DNA of 64,000 nt from Phialophora verrucosa. Lineage: Eukaryota; Ascomycota; Eurotiomycetes; Chaetothyriales; Herpotrichiellaceae. The translations under genes and the position numbers were made by a program. The notes below the pieces were generated by a model. It saw only the letters and a list, made by a program, of their open reading frames with translations, was not told the DNA's origin and did no database searches. The stretch's first letter is position 1; the number at the start of each line of letters is the position of its first letter. Below, in pieces: positions 21,820 to 33,561 of the stretch. The stretch is taken from positions 248,001-312,000 of the forward strand of contig MSED01000003.1 of the NCBI GenBank assembly GCA_002099365.1, given 5' to 3'.

Positions 21820-24280
21820 ATGGCCAGTCCTCGAATTCTCCCCGAAGGCCATCTATCCTCCTCCTTCGAAGGGCAACCGTGCTCTCCAGTTCATGGAAGC
21901 AGAAAATCTCGGGGCAAATACTCTTCAAAAGCTTGGTAAGAATGGCTGCTCATGTGTCATGGCAAAAGTTGGTTATGAGGTTAACGCTTGAACTCAAAGT
22001 GTGCAGTGCCGAAGACGGAAATTGAAGGTCTTACTACCCACAGTTCATCCAAACGTCACTAACGTATCAAGTGTTCGGGTGAAGAACCATGTGTTCGATG
22101 TGCTCGACATGGCCAGCCGTGCCTATTCACAGACGATGCCACTTCAGCAGCAGAGTATTTGCGCCGCCTATATACCTCTACACAGGGACCTACTCCAGGT
22201 GTTGAGCGAGCAGAGGGCTCGGCATATTCATCTTCGCATGACATGGAAACGAGGATAAAAAGGATCGAAACGATGCTCGAGACGCTCGTACAACAATCAC
22301 CTCAAGCCGATGGTCGATGTAATATTGAACTCGACCAGGCCGACGACAACGACGGGTTTCAAGGTAAGTGTTGTGGGGAAGCCGCATACCGCCAATCTGT
22401 TAAGCATGAGTGATAGGAGGCACGGCTTTCCATGCTCCAGTGGATGAGTTCAACGCTAATCTTGCACCACTACGTGAGCAACTGGGCTTCCACGACACCC
22501 TCTCGGTGCCCAGGCGCGAACCTGAGGGTGGAGGTGCGTCGATTCCGAGCCCAGCAAATCCAGCCAATGAGGCTCCCACGACTATTCGTTTCGGTGCGCA
22601 AAGTCTACCCTTTCCAAGTCCGTCAGAGTACGCACGGTACCTTGATTTCTTCTTTGACGACGTTAACGTTTGTCAACCATGTCTCAATGAAGCGGACTTT
22701 CGCATCAAATCGAGAAGATTACTGGCGGCACGGGTCATTGAACCATCTGACGCATGCTTGCTCGCACTAAACTTTATGTTGTTTGCTTGTACAGATATTT
22801 TAACCCACTTAACCACTACCCGAGCGCATAATAGAATACCAGGGTGGCAATGGTTCCTTGCAGCGGATGGGATCATGGAGAAAAGGAAATACAGTGGCAG
22901 GGGCGATCTGAGTCTGATACAATTCATCATCTGCGAAGTATGTCTCTGACTTGCTGCCCTTGACCTGCTCTGGTCCTCCATCTGACCTCTGTGTAGTGTG
23001 TGTATTTGAGCCATGTCGACAAAGCAAATGCGGCCTACAGTCTCTCTGGTCTTGCATGCAGGATGTGCTTTCAATTCGGTCTTCATCAGCAACGACGCTG
23101 GGGATCAGACTGCGACCCCTTCTTACGACATATGCGACAGCGTCTATTCTGGACAACCTATTATCTTGACCGGCGCATATCTCTGAGCTGCGGTCGTCCT
23201 TATGGGATTCGAGACTCGGACATTGACGTTGAGCTACCGACTTATATCAATGACAAGGAATGAGCCTACCTTCCCCACCCCGATGGACAGTTCTGTTAAT
23301 GCTGCGAGTTGTAGGTCTTACATCCTGACCAACCTCTGCCGCCGCCGGATCCAGATAACTCTTGCAACGTCTACCTCTCGTGTATGGTCACGTTTTCGCA
23401 ATTCGCCGGAGAAGTCTGGGACCAAGCTTTCTCAGCGGCCTCCGTAAACAGTCAAGCTCTGTCGGACAAGATAGTTGTTCTTGACGCTCGGATTAAGCAT
23501 TGGTTGGAAGCCGTGCTGCCCTCGATGCCATTGATGCCAACGCAGTTTCCTCCGACGAAGCGACACCTCTGGCAGCAGACTCTCATTCGCACAGTGAGTA
23601 GCTCCCAACTATTGAGTAAAACGGGGACTGACCAGGGATAGCGAATGAGCCACTTGCGTCTTCTGCTACGTCGGCGCACGATGGTGTCCTTGTCTTACGA
23701 TGCCTATGACGGTGCTCTTTGCGGTGGCCTCGCCGTAGATATCGTTCGAGAAATACAGGCTCACGCCTCTGAGATTTCAAAGCCAAGTTCCTTCCGATGG
23801 CATATGGCCATCTCACTTGGCGGGGCGATCATTATTCTGGCCGCCCTCCTTTGTCGAGATCTGACTTCTCTCGGTCTCCAGGGACGTCGGCCCGGATATA
23901 TCGCCTCCTATCATACTGCGGTAGCTATGATGGGCGACATCTCCGCCAATCTGCACGCTGCACGGGGTATAATGGATGACTTGAAAGATATCATCGCTGT
24001 CGTGGATCTTGCCCTGCAGGACCGGACCCAGAACTCGCTGCACATTGCCAACCTCACGAACGTCGTCCCCGCCAACATTGACGACTTGTTCCCATTCGGT
24101 ACGGTCAACTTTGGCCAACCTACGGGGATCAACCCTCATGAATATACCTATGCTGCGGACAATACTGCAGTGAGTGATATGACGGCTGCGGCGCAAGACC
24201 CGGAGATGATGATGCCGTGGGATTCATGGGACAACGACATGCTGCGGGCTTCAGCAGGATATAGCATTCCTTGGATATGA
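21820..24280 (+). CDS. Zn2Cys6 transcription factor, copy B (paralogue of the gene at 7415-9808)
   Basis: This is a predicted 711-residue regulator in seven exons: 21820-21935, 22000-22027, 22072-22363, 22417-22937, 22997-23257, 23315-23593 and 23642-24280. Splicing builds the cluster C39-x2-C-x6-C-x5-C-x2-C-x6-C65, again with a 28-base second exon. The middle homology region reads AAYSLSGLACRMCFQFGLH and GRPYGIRDSDI, and both copies end with a WI/WL residue pair. Intron 5 should start at 23258, since exon 5 is 261 bases in both copies. There the sequence is AAG|GAATGA rather than AAG|GT, and the unspliced frame stops at once. Copy B may therefore be impaired, or may use the upstream GTTGAG at 23226, which would drop ten residues in frame. 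It probably co-regulates, or once regulated, the sugar-acid group. Confidence 0.85.
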
Positions 24281-24654
24281 GCTGACTGGCGGGATTTCGA
24301 CTCCTTCAAATGTGTACAACAAACAATTCTTGCAAGACGTTTCATCCCTTCGAAATTTTTGAATTTCGACCAAGACAAAATTCCGTTATCGCGTATTCGA
24401 TTCAATTTATGGAATCGTGTAATCGCTCAAAATACTACGAGACTGATATCTCGAATTCGTTAAAGGTTTCAAATTTTCTCGTAAAAGCATGATGTAACCC
24501 CCTCCCTCCTTCTATCGTAACGAAAGGGGGACAATATTGAAAGGAGATTCACAATGGCAAAGAGGTGGATCGCGGTCGCGGTCTTTGCGAAACTCGTGGC
24601 ATCCACCAGATTCATTCAGAGACCTGCCCACAAATCCCCCGCTCTACTCTTCGT
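24281..24654. other. Convergent intergenic region, regulator B / P450
   Basis: The two genes end towards each other here. The DNA is AT-rich, around GAAATTTTTGAATTTC, and shows no gene. Confidence 0.4.
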
Positions 24655-26803
24655 TCATGCCGGCTCTCCCAATACCGCTCGTAATGCCTTCTCGTTCCGA
24701 GGCACGAACCTTATGTTGTACCTTGGCGGAATTGAGGCCATATGGAAAGGCTCGGTCACATCCTATTTGAGAAACAGCAAATTTCAGCTGTGCACAGTCG
24801 ATGTGGGCGGGGGTAGTCGTCTCCACGCCAGCCAGTAACGAATTGACTGGGTTGGGAAGAATCATGCGAAGTTGAGTATGTCTCTTACCTCCAATACTCT
24901 CAATTTCAACTCGCCGTCGCTCGGGTCTTTGCTAGGCTCGACCTTGAAGGCCCAAAGAAGACGTAGTAAGATGATGTAGAGCTGGCGATTCGCAAGGTGG
25001 AATCCGGCACACATACGCGTACCTAGTTCAGTTTGAGAAGGATCGTAGAATTAGCAAAATTCACGATTCAAAATTACCCTCAACTGGATAACATTTCAGG
25101 AGCAGCTGAAGAGACGGAACTCACCGAGACCGTAGGCGGCATGATCGAGGTGAGTGGCTACCTCATCGTTCAAGTCGGAGTTGCCAGTGAGGAATCGCTC
25201 TGGGCGGAACTCTTCGACATCGGAACCATAGAATTCTTCATCTGTTTGATTTGAAGAACAATGTTAGTTGTTTTTGGTCAAGCAAAGGAGCGCCCATTTC
25301 TCAAGCGATGGTTGAGGGTAGGGAAAAATTGCCATCAGACGGAGGGGGATTGGAGCGGTAGCTGATGGAATGATCCCGGAACATACCTCTGTTGGCAGCC
25401 CAAATGTTCAATAGCATCGTAGTGCCTTTAGGGATAAGAAAGTCTTTATAGCGAACGTCTCTCCATGCTGTCCTCGGCAACGATATTCGAAGCACAGAAG
25501 TATACCTGAGGGTTTCTTTCACAAGCGCCGTAATATACGGCACCCCATTCTCCTCCACCAGGGCGTCCATCCAATGACTATAATCGTCACCTCCATACAC
25601 GTCGCAGATGGCCTTATATGCTGTGTCCTGAACATCTGGCCGGAGTGGTAAAATGCCTAATATCCAAGCTAGCGTGTTAACGACCGTATCTAGGCCGCCG
25701 GAGACCATGCTCAGGGTGATGGAGAGGTTTTCAACTTCGTTCAACTGTGATGCCGGGTCCTTTAAGCTAAGAGAATGTTAGCTCTGATCCATTCTACGGG
25801 CGTCTGTTGGCATTGGATCAATCCGAGTGGGCAGCGACCTACATCTTGCCTCGAATGCATGGGGAATCGGATCCATTCTCGATGCGCTCATCAAGGGCTT
25901 TGTTGAGCCGGTCCACGTAGATTGCGCGTCTCCGGTTGACGTCGTTAGCTTCCGCAGTTCTAGTGTTGAACGGATTCCACCGCAGGATCGGAATATAGTC
26001 TTGCAAGGAACCTGTAAGAGAGCGAAAGCGGCCAACCTTGTCTTCGATGTATGTAATCTCATCAAAGAGAGCCGGGTCTCGGGGCAGTCGTTCGCCCCAA
26101 TTAAGCGTCATGGCCAGGTCAATGACCATCTTTTGGAAATAGACCTTTGGGTCAAACGCAACAGTGCCGGACTGGCCATTTTCAAGGCAATCCGAAATCA
26201 GATCAGAGACGAGTTCGCCAATGAAAGGGATGTAACTTGCGGTTGACGGCCGATTCATCGCACTTGCTGCAGCTTTGCGGCGTCGTTTGAGCGAGTCGCT
26301 CCTATCCAAGAATCCAACAGGTACTCTCAGCATTTCCAGATGGGAATTCGGTGCGCATCTTCCACTTACCAGGGAGTTGTCCCGATGGATGACGCCGTGA
26401 CTGACACTTTCTTGTGAAAGGTATAGAACTTTGGTCGATCCACAGTTGCCCCGCCCTGTCCGATAAAGACTTGCCTCGCAGATTGCATAGAATTGAACAC
26501 AATGACCGGCATATTTCCCAGAGTGATTTGATATATATCGCCATACTGCTTTTGCCACTGACGCATGCGCTCTGCAGCGTTAGGTCTGAGCTGGTGCAGG
26601 TTTCCGACGATAGGCAGACCAGTTGGACCACCAATACCTGGGATGCGAGCTCGCAATCTCTGGATCTCGCTGACAATAGAGTATATCAGCAGACCTCCGA
26701 TGATCAAGGGGATTACTCTGTAGAGAACAACGGTCGTTGTCATCTCCGCAGAGAGAAGTAAGACAGTGAGCTGATCAACGTTGTGAACCTTGCTGAATGC
26801 CAT
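24655..26803 (-). CDS. Cytochrome P450 monooxygenase
   Basis: This is a microsomal P450 of 543 residues in six exons (26803-26370, 26301-25843, 25766-25387, 25241-25125, 25022-24889, 24762-24655). The N terminus has a hydrophobic anchor (VVLYRVIPLIIGGLLIY) followed by a Pro/Gly hinge (IPGIGGPTGLPIVGNL). The C-helix W-x2-S-x-K appears only after joining exons 1 and 2. The I-helix motif is GGLDT (321-325), ExxR is KETLR (E382, R385), PERF is FRPERF, and the heme loop is YGLGTRMCAG with Cys468, split by an intron one base before the GT of Gly. The profile resembles the ordA/O-methylsterigmatocystin-oxidoreductase-like fungal P450s that oxidise aromatic or polycyclic compounds. It heads a run of four minus-strand genes, so a role in the same pathway is plausible. 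The substrate is unknown. Confidence 0.92.
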
Positions 26804-28026
26804 GTTGATTGGGATGAAATGGTGATTTGACTAGAACAAAAGGCCAGGAATAGTCGTGCTGAGGAGAATAAAAATACCTCAATATAAAGTCTGGTCCTAT
26901 TCGGGGCCCTCCGAGCGGAGCTCATGGGATACGGACAATCACAAGCCGGGGAGAGGCCATCTAGCGCTCGATCATTGATCGGAGAAGGGATATTGGCAGA
27001 GTTCGCCCACAGTCCGCATAATTCATTGATGAATGATTTGTTACCCTAGGTGGAAACAGCGAGGTTGGCACTCGAGATCTGCCAGTTAGAGCTTTGGAGA
27101 TAGTGATTAGAACTCCGCAGAGTGTAACACTCCAATGGATTGCGGCTGACAAGCTAGGGTTCCGCTAGTCGTCGGAAATGGGCATAATCTCAAAGTTTCC
27201 GATGATTACCGAGTTGCCGCCAGCAAGGGTGTCGTTCTGGAATTCTACGAGCTAGAGAATTGTATTCCGATGTCCGCAATCTTTGACCACGTCCAAGTTA
27301 GAGTGCAGGTGGACTTTGCCTGAAGACCCCGAGTAAGAGAATTTCCGAAGGGTCGGAATCCCCTCAACGCTAAGCTTCGCCGAGCCCGAGACCCTGTTCC
27401 CCCGCTGAGTATCTGCGGCTAAGTGTACAGTAGTGGCTATCCCAGGGCCAATGGAATACGTACCTTTTTAGTGGAGGTATTCGCCAAAGCTGACCGAATG
27501 CCGTTGAAGGCTGCCCATGGTTGCTAGAAACCAGATGCGCATCTACTCCCCGGGTAAGCATTCTACTGTTATGTCTATGTTTGACATATGATCACTCTCT
27601 ACTGAATCGTCGATCCTCTTTAAGAAGTTGTAGGTGATTAGCAAGCCGTAGGCTGTGCTTTGACGGGGGTGGGATCCACCGGTATTTGCTAACTTGTAGT
27701 GAACAGGGGCGAGGCTTCATAGCCAATGGGCTGATCTCGTGTAGCGACAGGCATTGCCTCTATCACCACTAAAGTACTACATCTTGAAGGCGTAGGCGTT
27801 CATTGCATAGCAGTTCAATTGACTCGATATGTGTGTGCAAGCAAGGAAAGCAATAGTAAAGAAGCGCAGCCTTGGACCAAGTGAACGCCAACCAATCAGA
27901 ACGCAGTTGTATGGCTGCACAATATACTAGATATACTAGATATAATAGGTGAGAGGTAGCTTATATCTAAGATAGGCTTTCTTATGTTTGTACTCTACCG
28001 TAGATGGCTACGGATGAATGAGAGTC
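26804..28026. other. 1.2-kb intergenic region
   Basis: This contains the P450 promoter side and the 3' flank of the next gene. Around 27928-27950 there is a short repeated TATACTAGATATACTAGATA tract. No gene is recognised. Confidence 0.4.
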
Positions 28027-29382
28027 TCACCTCAACGACGGCCTAACCATACCAAAGCACTCTCCAAAGCCCACACAGTCGGCCGATCCAAGCTTGCCAG
28101 CCCAGCCAGTCAATCTCACTACATCACCATCAAGTAGACCTCTTCTCTCCGAATCGTCGGAAAGCTTCACTGCACGCTTTCCTCCCGCAGTGATTTCCAA
28201 CAAACAGCCATGAGTCCCCGGATCGGTCCCAGAGACCGTTCCTGTAGCCAGCAGGTCGCCGGTACGGACGGCACAGCCATTTATAGTCTGGTGTGCAATC
28301 ATGTGGCGGAAGTTCCAGTATAACCACTCGAGCCTGCTGTCGCAGACAATGGTGGATCCTGAGCCATGTACGATCTCGGCGCGTAACTGCACTGATAATG
28401 AGTTGGCTTCGAGTGGATCGTCGAGATAAGGTGCTACAGGTATCTGTCGAGGGGGGGATATTGTGCGGAACGGCTCTAGTGCCTCAGCAGTAATAACCCA
28501 AGGGGAAATGGTCGTCGCAAAGCTCTTGCCGTTAAAGGGACCCAGAGGATTCATTTCTAAGCCTTGAATATCGCGGGCTAGTCCTACATCAGCTCAAGGA
28601 AATTAAAGTAGATGGAAAACATATCCTCGACTTACCACTCCAATCGTTCAGCAGGACATATCCAAAGATATGCCCGTCCGCATCTGCGATGTCGACGGGC
28701 GTACCCATACAAGAAGGCTTGCCCACGACGCAAGCAACTTCCAGTTCAAAGTCCAACATCCGAGTGGGACCGAACTGGACACCACCATCAGCCCGGAACT
28801 GACCAAACGGCCGATCGACGGGCGTTCCAGTCACGACAATTGATGAAGACCTGCCGCCATAGCCGACTGGGAAGTGCAGGAACCCGGGGGGCAGTTCGCG
28901 TTTACCCTGAACAGCCTCTCCGGCGTTCAGAACGTGGTCCCGGGAGCAGGAGAAATCGGAAAAGTCCCCAACCGACAGTGGCAAGTGCAGCGAAACCTCA
29001 GAGACAAGATAACTGCAAGCCAGCACATTTTCAGTCTCGACAGACTTGGAAAGCAACGCCTGGAGTTTCTGACGCACGTCCTTGTGTCCTTCTTTCGGGA
29101 TTGCGGCGAATGAGTTGAGCGTCGACTAGTTCATGGTTAAAGCGGCGTCTCCTGAAAAATAGAACACAATCATAGACATACCTTTTGCAATGCTTGTACC
29201 AAGTCTTCTGGTAGGTCAGACAGCAAACCTTTGGATATGAGATCTGGGAGGAAATAAACCCGGTTGTAGACGCGAGTGACGATTGACGGAAGTGCGCTCT
29301 TGGATGCATTAGGTTTTGTTGCCAAACCGTACGGAATGTTAGCAAAGGTGAATTGCTGGTCGTCCCAGCTAGAATCGGTCAT
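28027..29382 (-). CDS. Fumarylacetoacetase-type hydrolase (FAH)
   Basis: This enzyme hydrolyses the C-C bond of a beta-diketone acid such as fumarylacetoacetate. It has 415 residues in three exons (29382-29182, 29125-28636, 28583-28027), close to the 420 usual for eukaryotic fumarylacetoacetases. The short N-terminal domain (FTFANIPYGLA) is present. The metal/catalytic set matches the family in spacing: D124 and H131 in DFSDFSCSRDH, E194 and E196 in LDFELE, D228 in LLNDWSG, and the LGPFNGKSFATTISPWV block. All residues appear intact. A full-length FAH outside the usual tyrosine-degradation context, with an extradiol dioxygenase upstream on the same strand, suggests degradation of an aromatic acid. 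The smaller FAH-like 2,4-diketo-3-deoxy-sugar-acid hydrolases are a weaker alternative, because they lack the N-terminal domain. Confidence 0.9.
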
Positions 29383-30085
29383 GCTGAAGAAGAACAAAGC
29401 CGTTATGATTGATTGGGAACTTGCAACAGACTGTCGAGGAGGTCCAAGGAACTGGTCGCTGTCCACGGGCAAGACAAGACATCACAGGACGCCGATGGAT
29501 GACGAGGCTGTGGCACGAGCAGGCCAGGCACTTCGTTAGCATGGTCACAGGGGCTCCACGCCCAGGGTTTGCCCCTGAAGACAGGTTCGCCTGTAAGGAA
29601 CCTCCGAAGGACCTACTCGGAGGAGTGTGTAGATTGACGGAAGTGCACCACACTCTCCGAAATATCCCCCACATCTTCTCGCTCCTCCACACGACACCCC
29701 CCCGGCCCCCAAACCCCCCGGCTCGTGCTCAACTTAGAGGCTTTCGCCTTTCGCCTCTCAGTTACTGCCAATCTCTGGGTCTAGTGCCCCAAATTCGGAT
29801 TGCGGCCGCGCTCAGCTGAGGCGCAACATCAACTCAGTACCAGCACGATGCTCAAGCTTGGGCATCCGCACACACACCAAGATTCCCTTGGGCGTGGCAG
29901 TAGACTTGGGAGGGGAAATAGAGGTGGTCTGGCGCATGTATCCGTTGGGCGTGATAAAATCTATGACTGCAGTCCTTGCGGTAATATTGAAACAAAGAGA
30001 TATCCGCCAGACATAACTAATACCCATCTCTCAAAGTGCCCAGCGCACAAGCATTCCATTCATCGCCTTCCAGTCAATCCCGGCG
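29383..30085. other. Intergenic region, FAH promoter side
   Basis: This holds the FAH 5' flank with C-rich tracts near 29695-29720 and the 3' flank of the dioxygenase. No gene is supported. Confidence 0.4.
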
Positions 30086-31134
30086 TCAAGCCGCAGCCGC
30101 AACATAGTTTCCCCACGTGTATTGAGAATCTGTATAGTACGTGTCAGCTTTAGCCGATACCTTCCTCGGCGTCTTCAATGCGGAGGACTTACTGCACATG
30201 TTCGTCAATTCCCAATCTTCGGCCATCAGCTTGCCTCTGACGTCCTCGTCCTCCTCGTCTCCGATGGCGCCCGCTACGTACAAGGCAGCCATGAAGTGGT
30301 CATCGGTAGCATGCGCGTCGCGATAGTTGGGATGCTTCATCAACCTGGTGAGGCCTCGGCGTAGATTAGGACCTGTGTTCGACTCGATAACGTTCTTGAA
30401 AGCCTGACGGAACTCCATTGCCCATGGTTCTGGCGGGGTTGGTTGCGCAAAGTTATCCTTGTACAGAAGCATCGGATACCACACGTTGCGATAAAGGTTG
30501 TGCACAGCGCCGCCGCTCCCGATCACAAGGTAGTTCTCCGCTCGTAGTGGTCGGACGGCAGCACCAACCCGGACGTGGAAATGCGGATCGTAGCGGGCGT
30601 TCATGGAGATGATGGTCGTGGGCGGACATGTCGCGCTGTCAGGAAACATACGTATCAAGATCAGATACACGTCGTGAACCCACTCGAGACTTTCGAGACC
30701 GCTTGCGCGGATTCCCGCCGTGTTGAGTATGTCGATGCATCGTCGCCCCGTCTCGAGGTCTGGGTTGAGTTTGTAATTGACCCATTTGGATGGATGAACG
30801 TTGGCCACGGGCTGTTTTGAAGGCGTTGGGTTCATGGCGACTTGCACTTCCTGATCCCGCTTGCAATCCCAGTGGGCTCCCATAATGACGATGCCCTTGA
30901 CTTTATGGGCCAAGGCTTCGTCACCGGCTTGCTTCCAGTATGAAGCGGAGCGACTTGCCTCGCCCAGCATCATCGTGCTGCCATGCGAGAAAAAGTGAAC
31001 TGGAGTGCCTGTTTATTTTTTGAATTTGTCAGTAAATGGCCCGTCAGTCTAGGGGAAACTGACAACGGCAGGCTGCGGCTGCGGCGGGCTCTCGTCTGCA
31101 TCAGATTTCATGACTTACGTGGTTTGGCGCCCAT
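30086..31134 (-). CDS. DODA-type extradiol aromatic ring-opening dioxygenase (LigB family)
   Basis: This Fe(II) enzyme cleaves catechol-type rings next to the hydroxyls. It has 291 residues in three exons: a 16-base first exon (31134-31119), 31008-30193 and 30129-30086. Joining exons 1 and 2 gives MGAKPRTPVHFFSHG. Putative metal ligands are H14 in FSHGST and H51 in GAHWD. The HFHVRVGAAVRPLR block and the GSGGAVHNL block near the centre are also family hallmarks. The C terminus MCNSQYTWG forms by splicing and matches the family's usual ending. Members include 4,5-DOPA dioxygenases. With the neighbouring FAH and P450, it could act on a catechol made by hydroxylation (inference). It is not a biosynthetic betalain gene as far as the context shows. 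Confidence 0.9.
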
Positions 31135-31906
31135 GGTTGGTGCTGCTGGTTCCACGAGGAATGGGTAAAGTACGAGGAAACCGTTTCTTTCCTTTCACTC
31201 GCTTGAGCACGCAGTTACAGAGGACGTGAAGTTGACAGACGATCTGGACACGCTGTGAAGCCGACGAATCAGGATGTTCTACGCTGGGACTGCTAGGGGA
31301 TGTGATAATTACACAGTTTGGATGAACAGGTTTTCTTCTTCCTTGGACTAATCAAGCACGCTGCAGTGGCTTTGATACTGTGTCGAGACCAATCACCCGG
31401 AGTGGGATTCTCCTTCGACTGTGCTTGCCACCCTAATCATGTCACTGTGGGAGGTTATCTTACAGCTGCAGACTATGTGTGGAGATTGGTGAGCACACTC
31501 GGTCGATGCTCCGACTTTTCGTTCGGCCCACCGTCGGAGGTGGCACCTGCGGTGCCCTTCGGACGGCCAGCCTCTAAATTGGCATGACTGCCCAGAACGC
31601 GAGCGATGCCGAAAATTGTCCCCGATTTGTGATACACTCATTGCTATAGAGTAGTAAACACACCGATGGTCGTCAGGGGTGATGGGCATAGCATCCACGT
31701 GCTCGCTTTAGACCTTTCAAGCTGGATTCATGGCCGGATACAAGTTGGAAGTTCACCGGAAAGCTCTATGTAGGATGCTAGAGAGCTGAAGAGAGGACAG
31801 ATGGGAAGTCTCCTTGTCTGAGGATGATTTCAACTATGCCTGTTAGGTGCCTTAGGCTGTCTCTTGCTCTACAAGTCCAAATACAGTACGGGTAAATGTA
31901 AAGTAT
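31135..31906. other. Intergenic region, DODA promoter side
   Basis: This contains the 5' flank of the dioxygenase gene and the 3' flank of the ALDH-like gene. No coding region or repeat is recognised. Confidence 0.4.
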
Positions 31907-33364
31907 CTAGCTTAAGTAGCGCCCCTTCAGCGCCTGATAACCATATTTCCATGACAAAATGCCACCAGCGATGATAGCAGAGAGAACCAAACTTGCTGCA
32001 GTCAAAAAGCCTTGTTCGAAAAAGCCCACTTTGGGCCCGAACCCTTCTTCCATTGATTTCAACGATGTATCGAACTCGGCCTCAAGAGTTTGCTTGTGCG
32101 CAACACTGCTTTGCGAGGCGATATAGGCCGTAATAGTCGAGCTGAGCCGAGATGCCTTGGTGAGCTCGGGATGGCTGACGGAAAACATGGTCGGTGTGTA
32201 TCTCGGGTGTAAGGAGGGCGTGAGGTGTAGAGGTGCAGGTGGCCCGACAAGGAGCTCCTGCGGAATGTGGTTAACGATGGAGAGATGTGATTGCACGAAT
32301 TGGCTGAGGTATTTAGCTGATTTTAAGTCGGCAAAGATATAAGCGGCAAGCAGGGCGTCGCCGCGGCTTTGGGAGTTGAGGTAATCAATTGCGTCGTCCA
32401 GACTGGAGATGGTCAGGATGAGCAGCGTAGGAGACTGGACCTTTCGCTTGAGGACGTCCGCGTCCCGGGAAGAAAGGAGCGCGATACTGCCTCTATCGCT
32501 CGAAGCCAGAATCCGGATTGAGCCGTCCTTGCCGTTGGGAAGGTCGGCGTCCAGTTTAGCCGCTCTCTGCTTGCTGTAATAGCTGCCCGTAACCGAAGAC
32601 GAACGAAAGCCAAAGTCCACCAGTGCAGCGCAGAACGTGTCTGCGGCATATTCGTTCACAAGCACAACATCTGGCGCATAAGATGCTGAGCCTCCGAAGC
32701 CGAAGCGCGCCTGGATGATTTCCTTTGCAGCTGTCTGGAGGTCGGCAGTCCGATCAACAATTGCAGCTACTCGTGCCCTTGGCGTCACGATAGTCATCAC
32801 AGATGGGAGTGTACCTGCCGTGTCTTGCGGGGCCAGGAGCACTCGGTGTCGTTGCTGAAAGCTGTCCTCAAAGGGATCTCGCTCAGTAACTCCAAACGTC
32901 TCACGTGATAAAGCTTTTGAGAGGAGCGAGACAAGAAGCGACGTGGTTTTCTCATGCTGTCGAGAAAGTTCGACAAGGATGCAGTTCCCGGCACCGACGG
33001 CGGCAGCCACGGCCACAAAGGTCGAATAGATCAAGCTGTTTGGTGAAGGGACGATGTAGGCATATCCGGCTGGATCGCGTCGGCCTGGACGGTCCCTCAA
33101 GTCCAGAATGCTATACTCGTCCTTGAGGCTGGCTTGGGGGTCAACGGCATCGTGAAATTGCTTGATGGCGTTGAGAGTGAGGAGTAATTCAGTGGTTGCT
33201 TCTGCTTCCGATAACAGAGAAGCTGTCATCAGAGCATCGACGACAGCCAGACGCGAGCCCAAGAGCATCTTGTGGAGGGAGGCAAGCTCGCGTTCTCGAT
33301 ACCGAGACGTCAACGCGATACCGTCAATGACGGATGACCGGATGGTCTTGGGCTCAAAGGCCAT
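31907..33364 (-). CDS. Aldehyde dehydrogenase-like protein lacking catalytic residues, with C-terminal membrane anchor
   Basis: A single exon gives 485 residues from the ATG at 33364 (an in-frame ATG at 33403 would add 13). The overall fold is that of the ALDH superfamily: the Rossmann-type stretch AYIVPSPNSLIYSTFVAVAAAVGAGNC, an oxidoreductase loop ending GFGGSASYAPDVVLVNE, and a late VNHIPQELLVG block resembling the family's INHxP segment. The loop normally holds the nucleophilic Cys (GQxC); here the matching position is Ser (GGSAS). The ELGGKSP motif with the general-base Glu is not recognisable. A hydrophobic segment, AASLVLSAIIAGGILSW, and a short basic tail follow at the C terminus. I infer a non-canonical or regulatory/membrane-tethered ALDH homologue. 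Fungal pathway clusters do contain such ALDH-like proteins. It is the fourth of four minus-strand genes. Confidence 0.75.
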   Translation of the reverse strand: MAFEPKTIRSSVIDGIALTSRYRERELASLHKMLLGSRLAVVDALMTASLLSEAEATTELLLTLNAIKQFHDAVDPQASLKDEYSILDLRDRPGRRDPAGYAYIVPSPNSLIYSTFVAVAAAVGAGNCILVELSRQHEKTTSLLVSLLSKALSRETFGVTERDPFEDSFQQRHRVLLAPQDTAGTLPSVMTIVTPRARVAAIVDRTADLQTAAKEIIQARFGFGGSASYAPDVVLVNEYAADTFCAALVDFGFRSSSVTGSYYSKQRAAKLDADLPNGKDGSIRILASSDRGSIALLSSRDADVLKRKVQSPTLLILTISSLDDAIDYLNSQSRGDALLAAYIFADLKSAKYLSQFVQSHLSIVNHIPQELLVGPPAPLHLTPSLHPRYTPTMFSVSHPELTKASRLSSTITAYIASQSSVAHKQTLEAEFDTSLKSMEEGFGPKVGFFEQGFLTAASLVLSAIIAGGILSWKYGYQALKGRYLS

Positions 33365-33561
33365 TGTATGCTGCTGGTGGTGATGATTGATGTCCGCCAA
33401 CACCTCGACGCGATGGCTGAAAGGAGTGGTGTTGTGAGATCGAGGATGATCAATTTCGACTCTCTACACGTGCAAAGATCTGGTAAGTTGCCAGGAGCCT
33501 TGTCGGCTCCTTGGTTACAAAGTCCAAAAGCCCAGGCTTCGAGATTGCTAAGGGCGAGATG

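Noticed and set aside
24537..24838. Plus-strand frame of 94 codons (MAKRWIAVAVF...)
   Set aside because: It is the antisense shadow of the last exons of the P450 gene.
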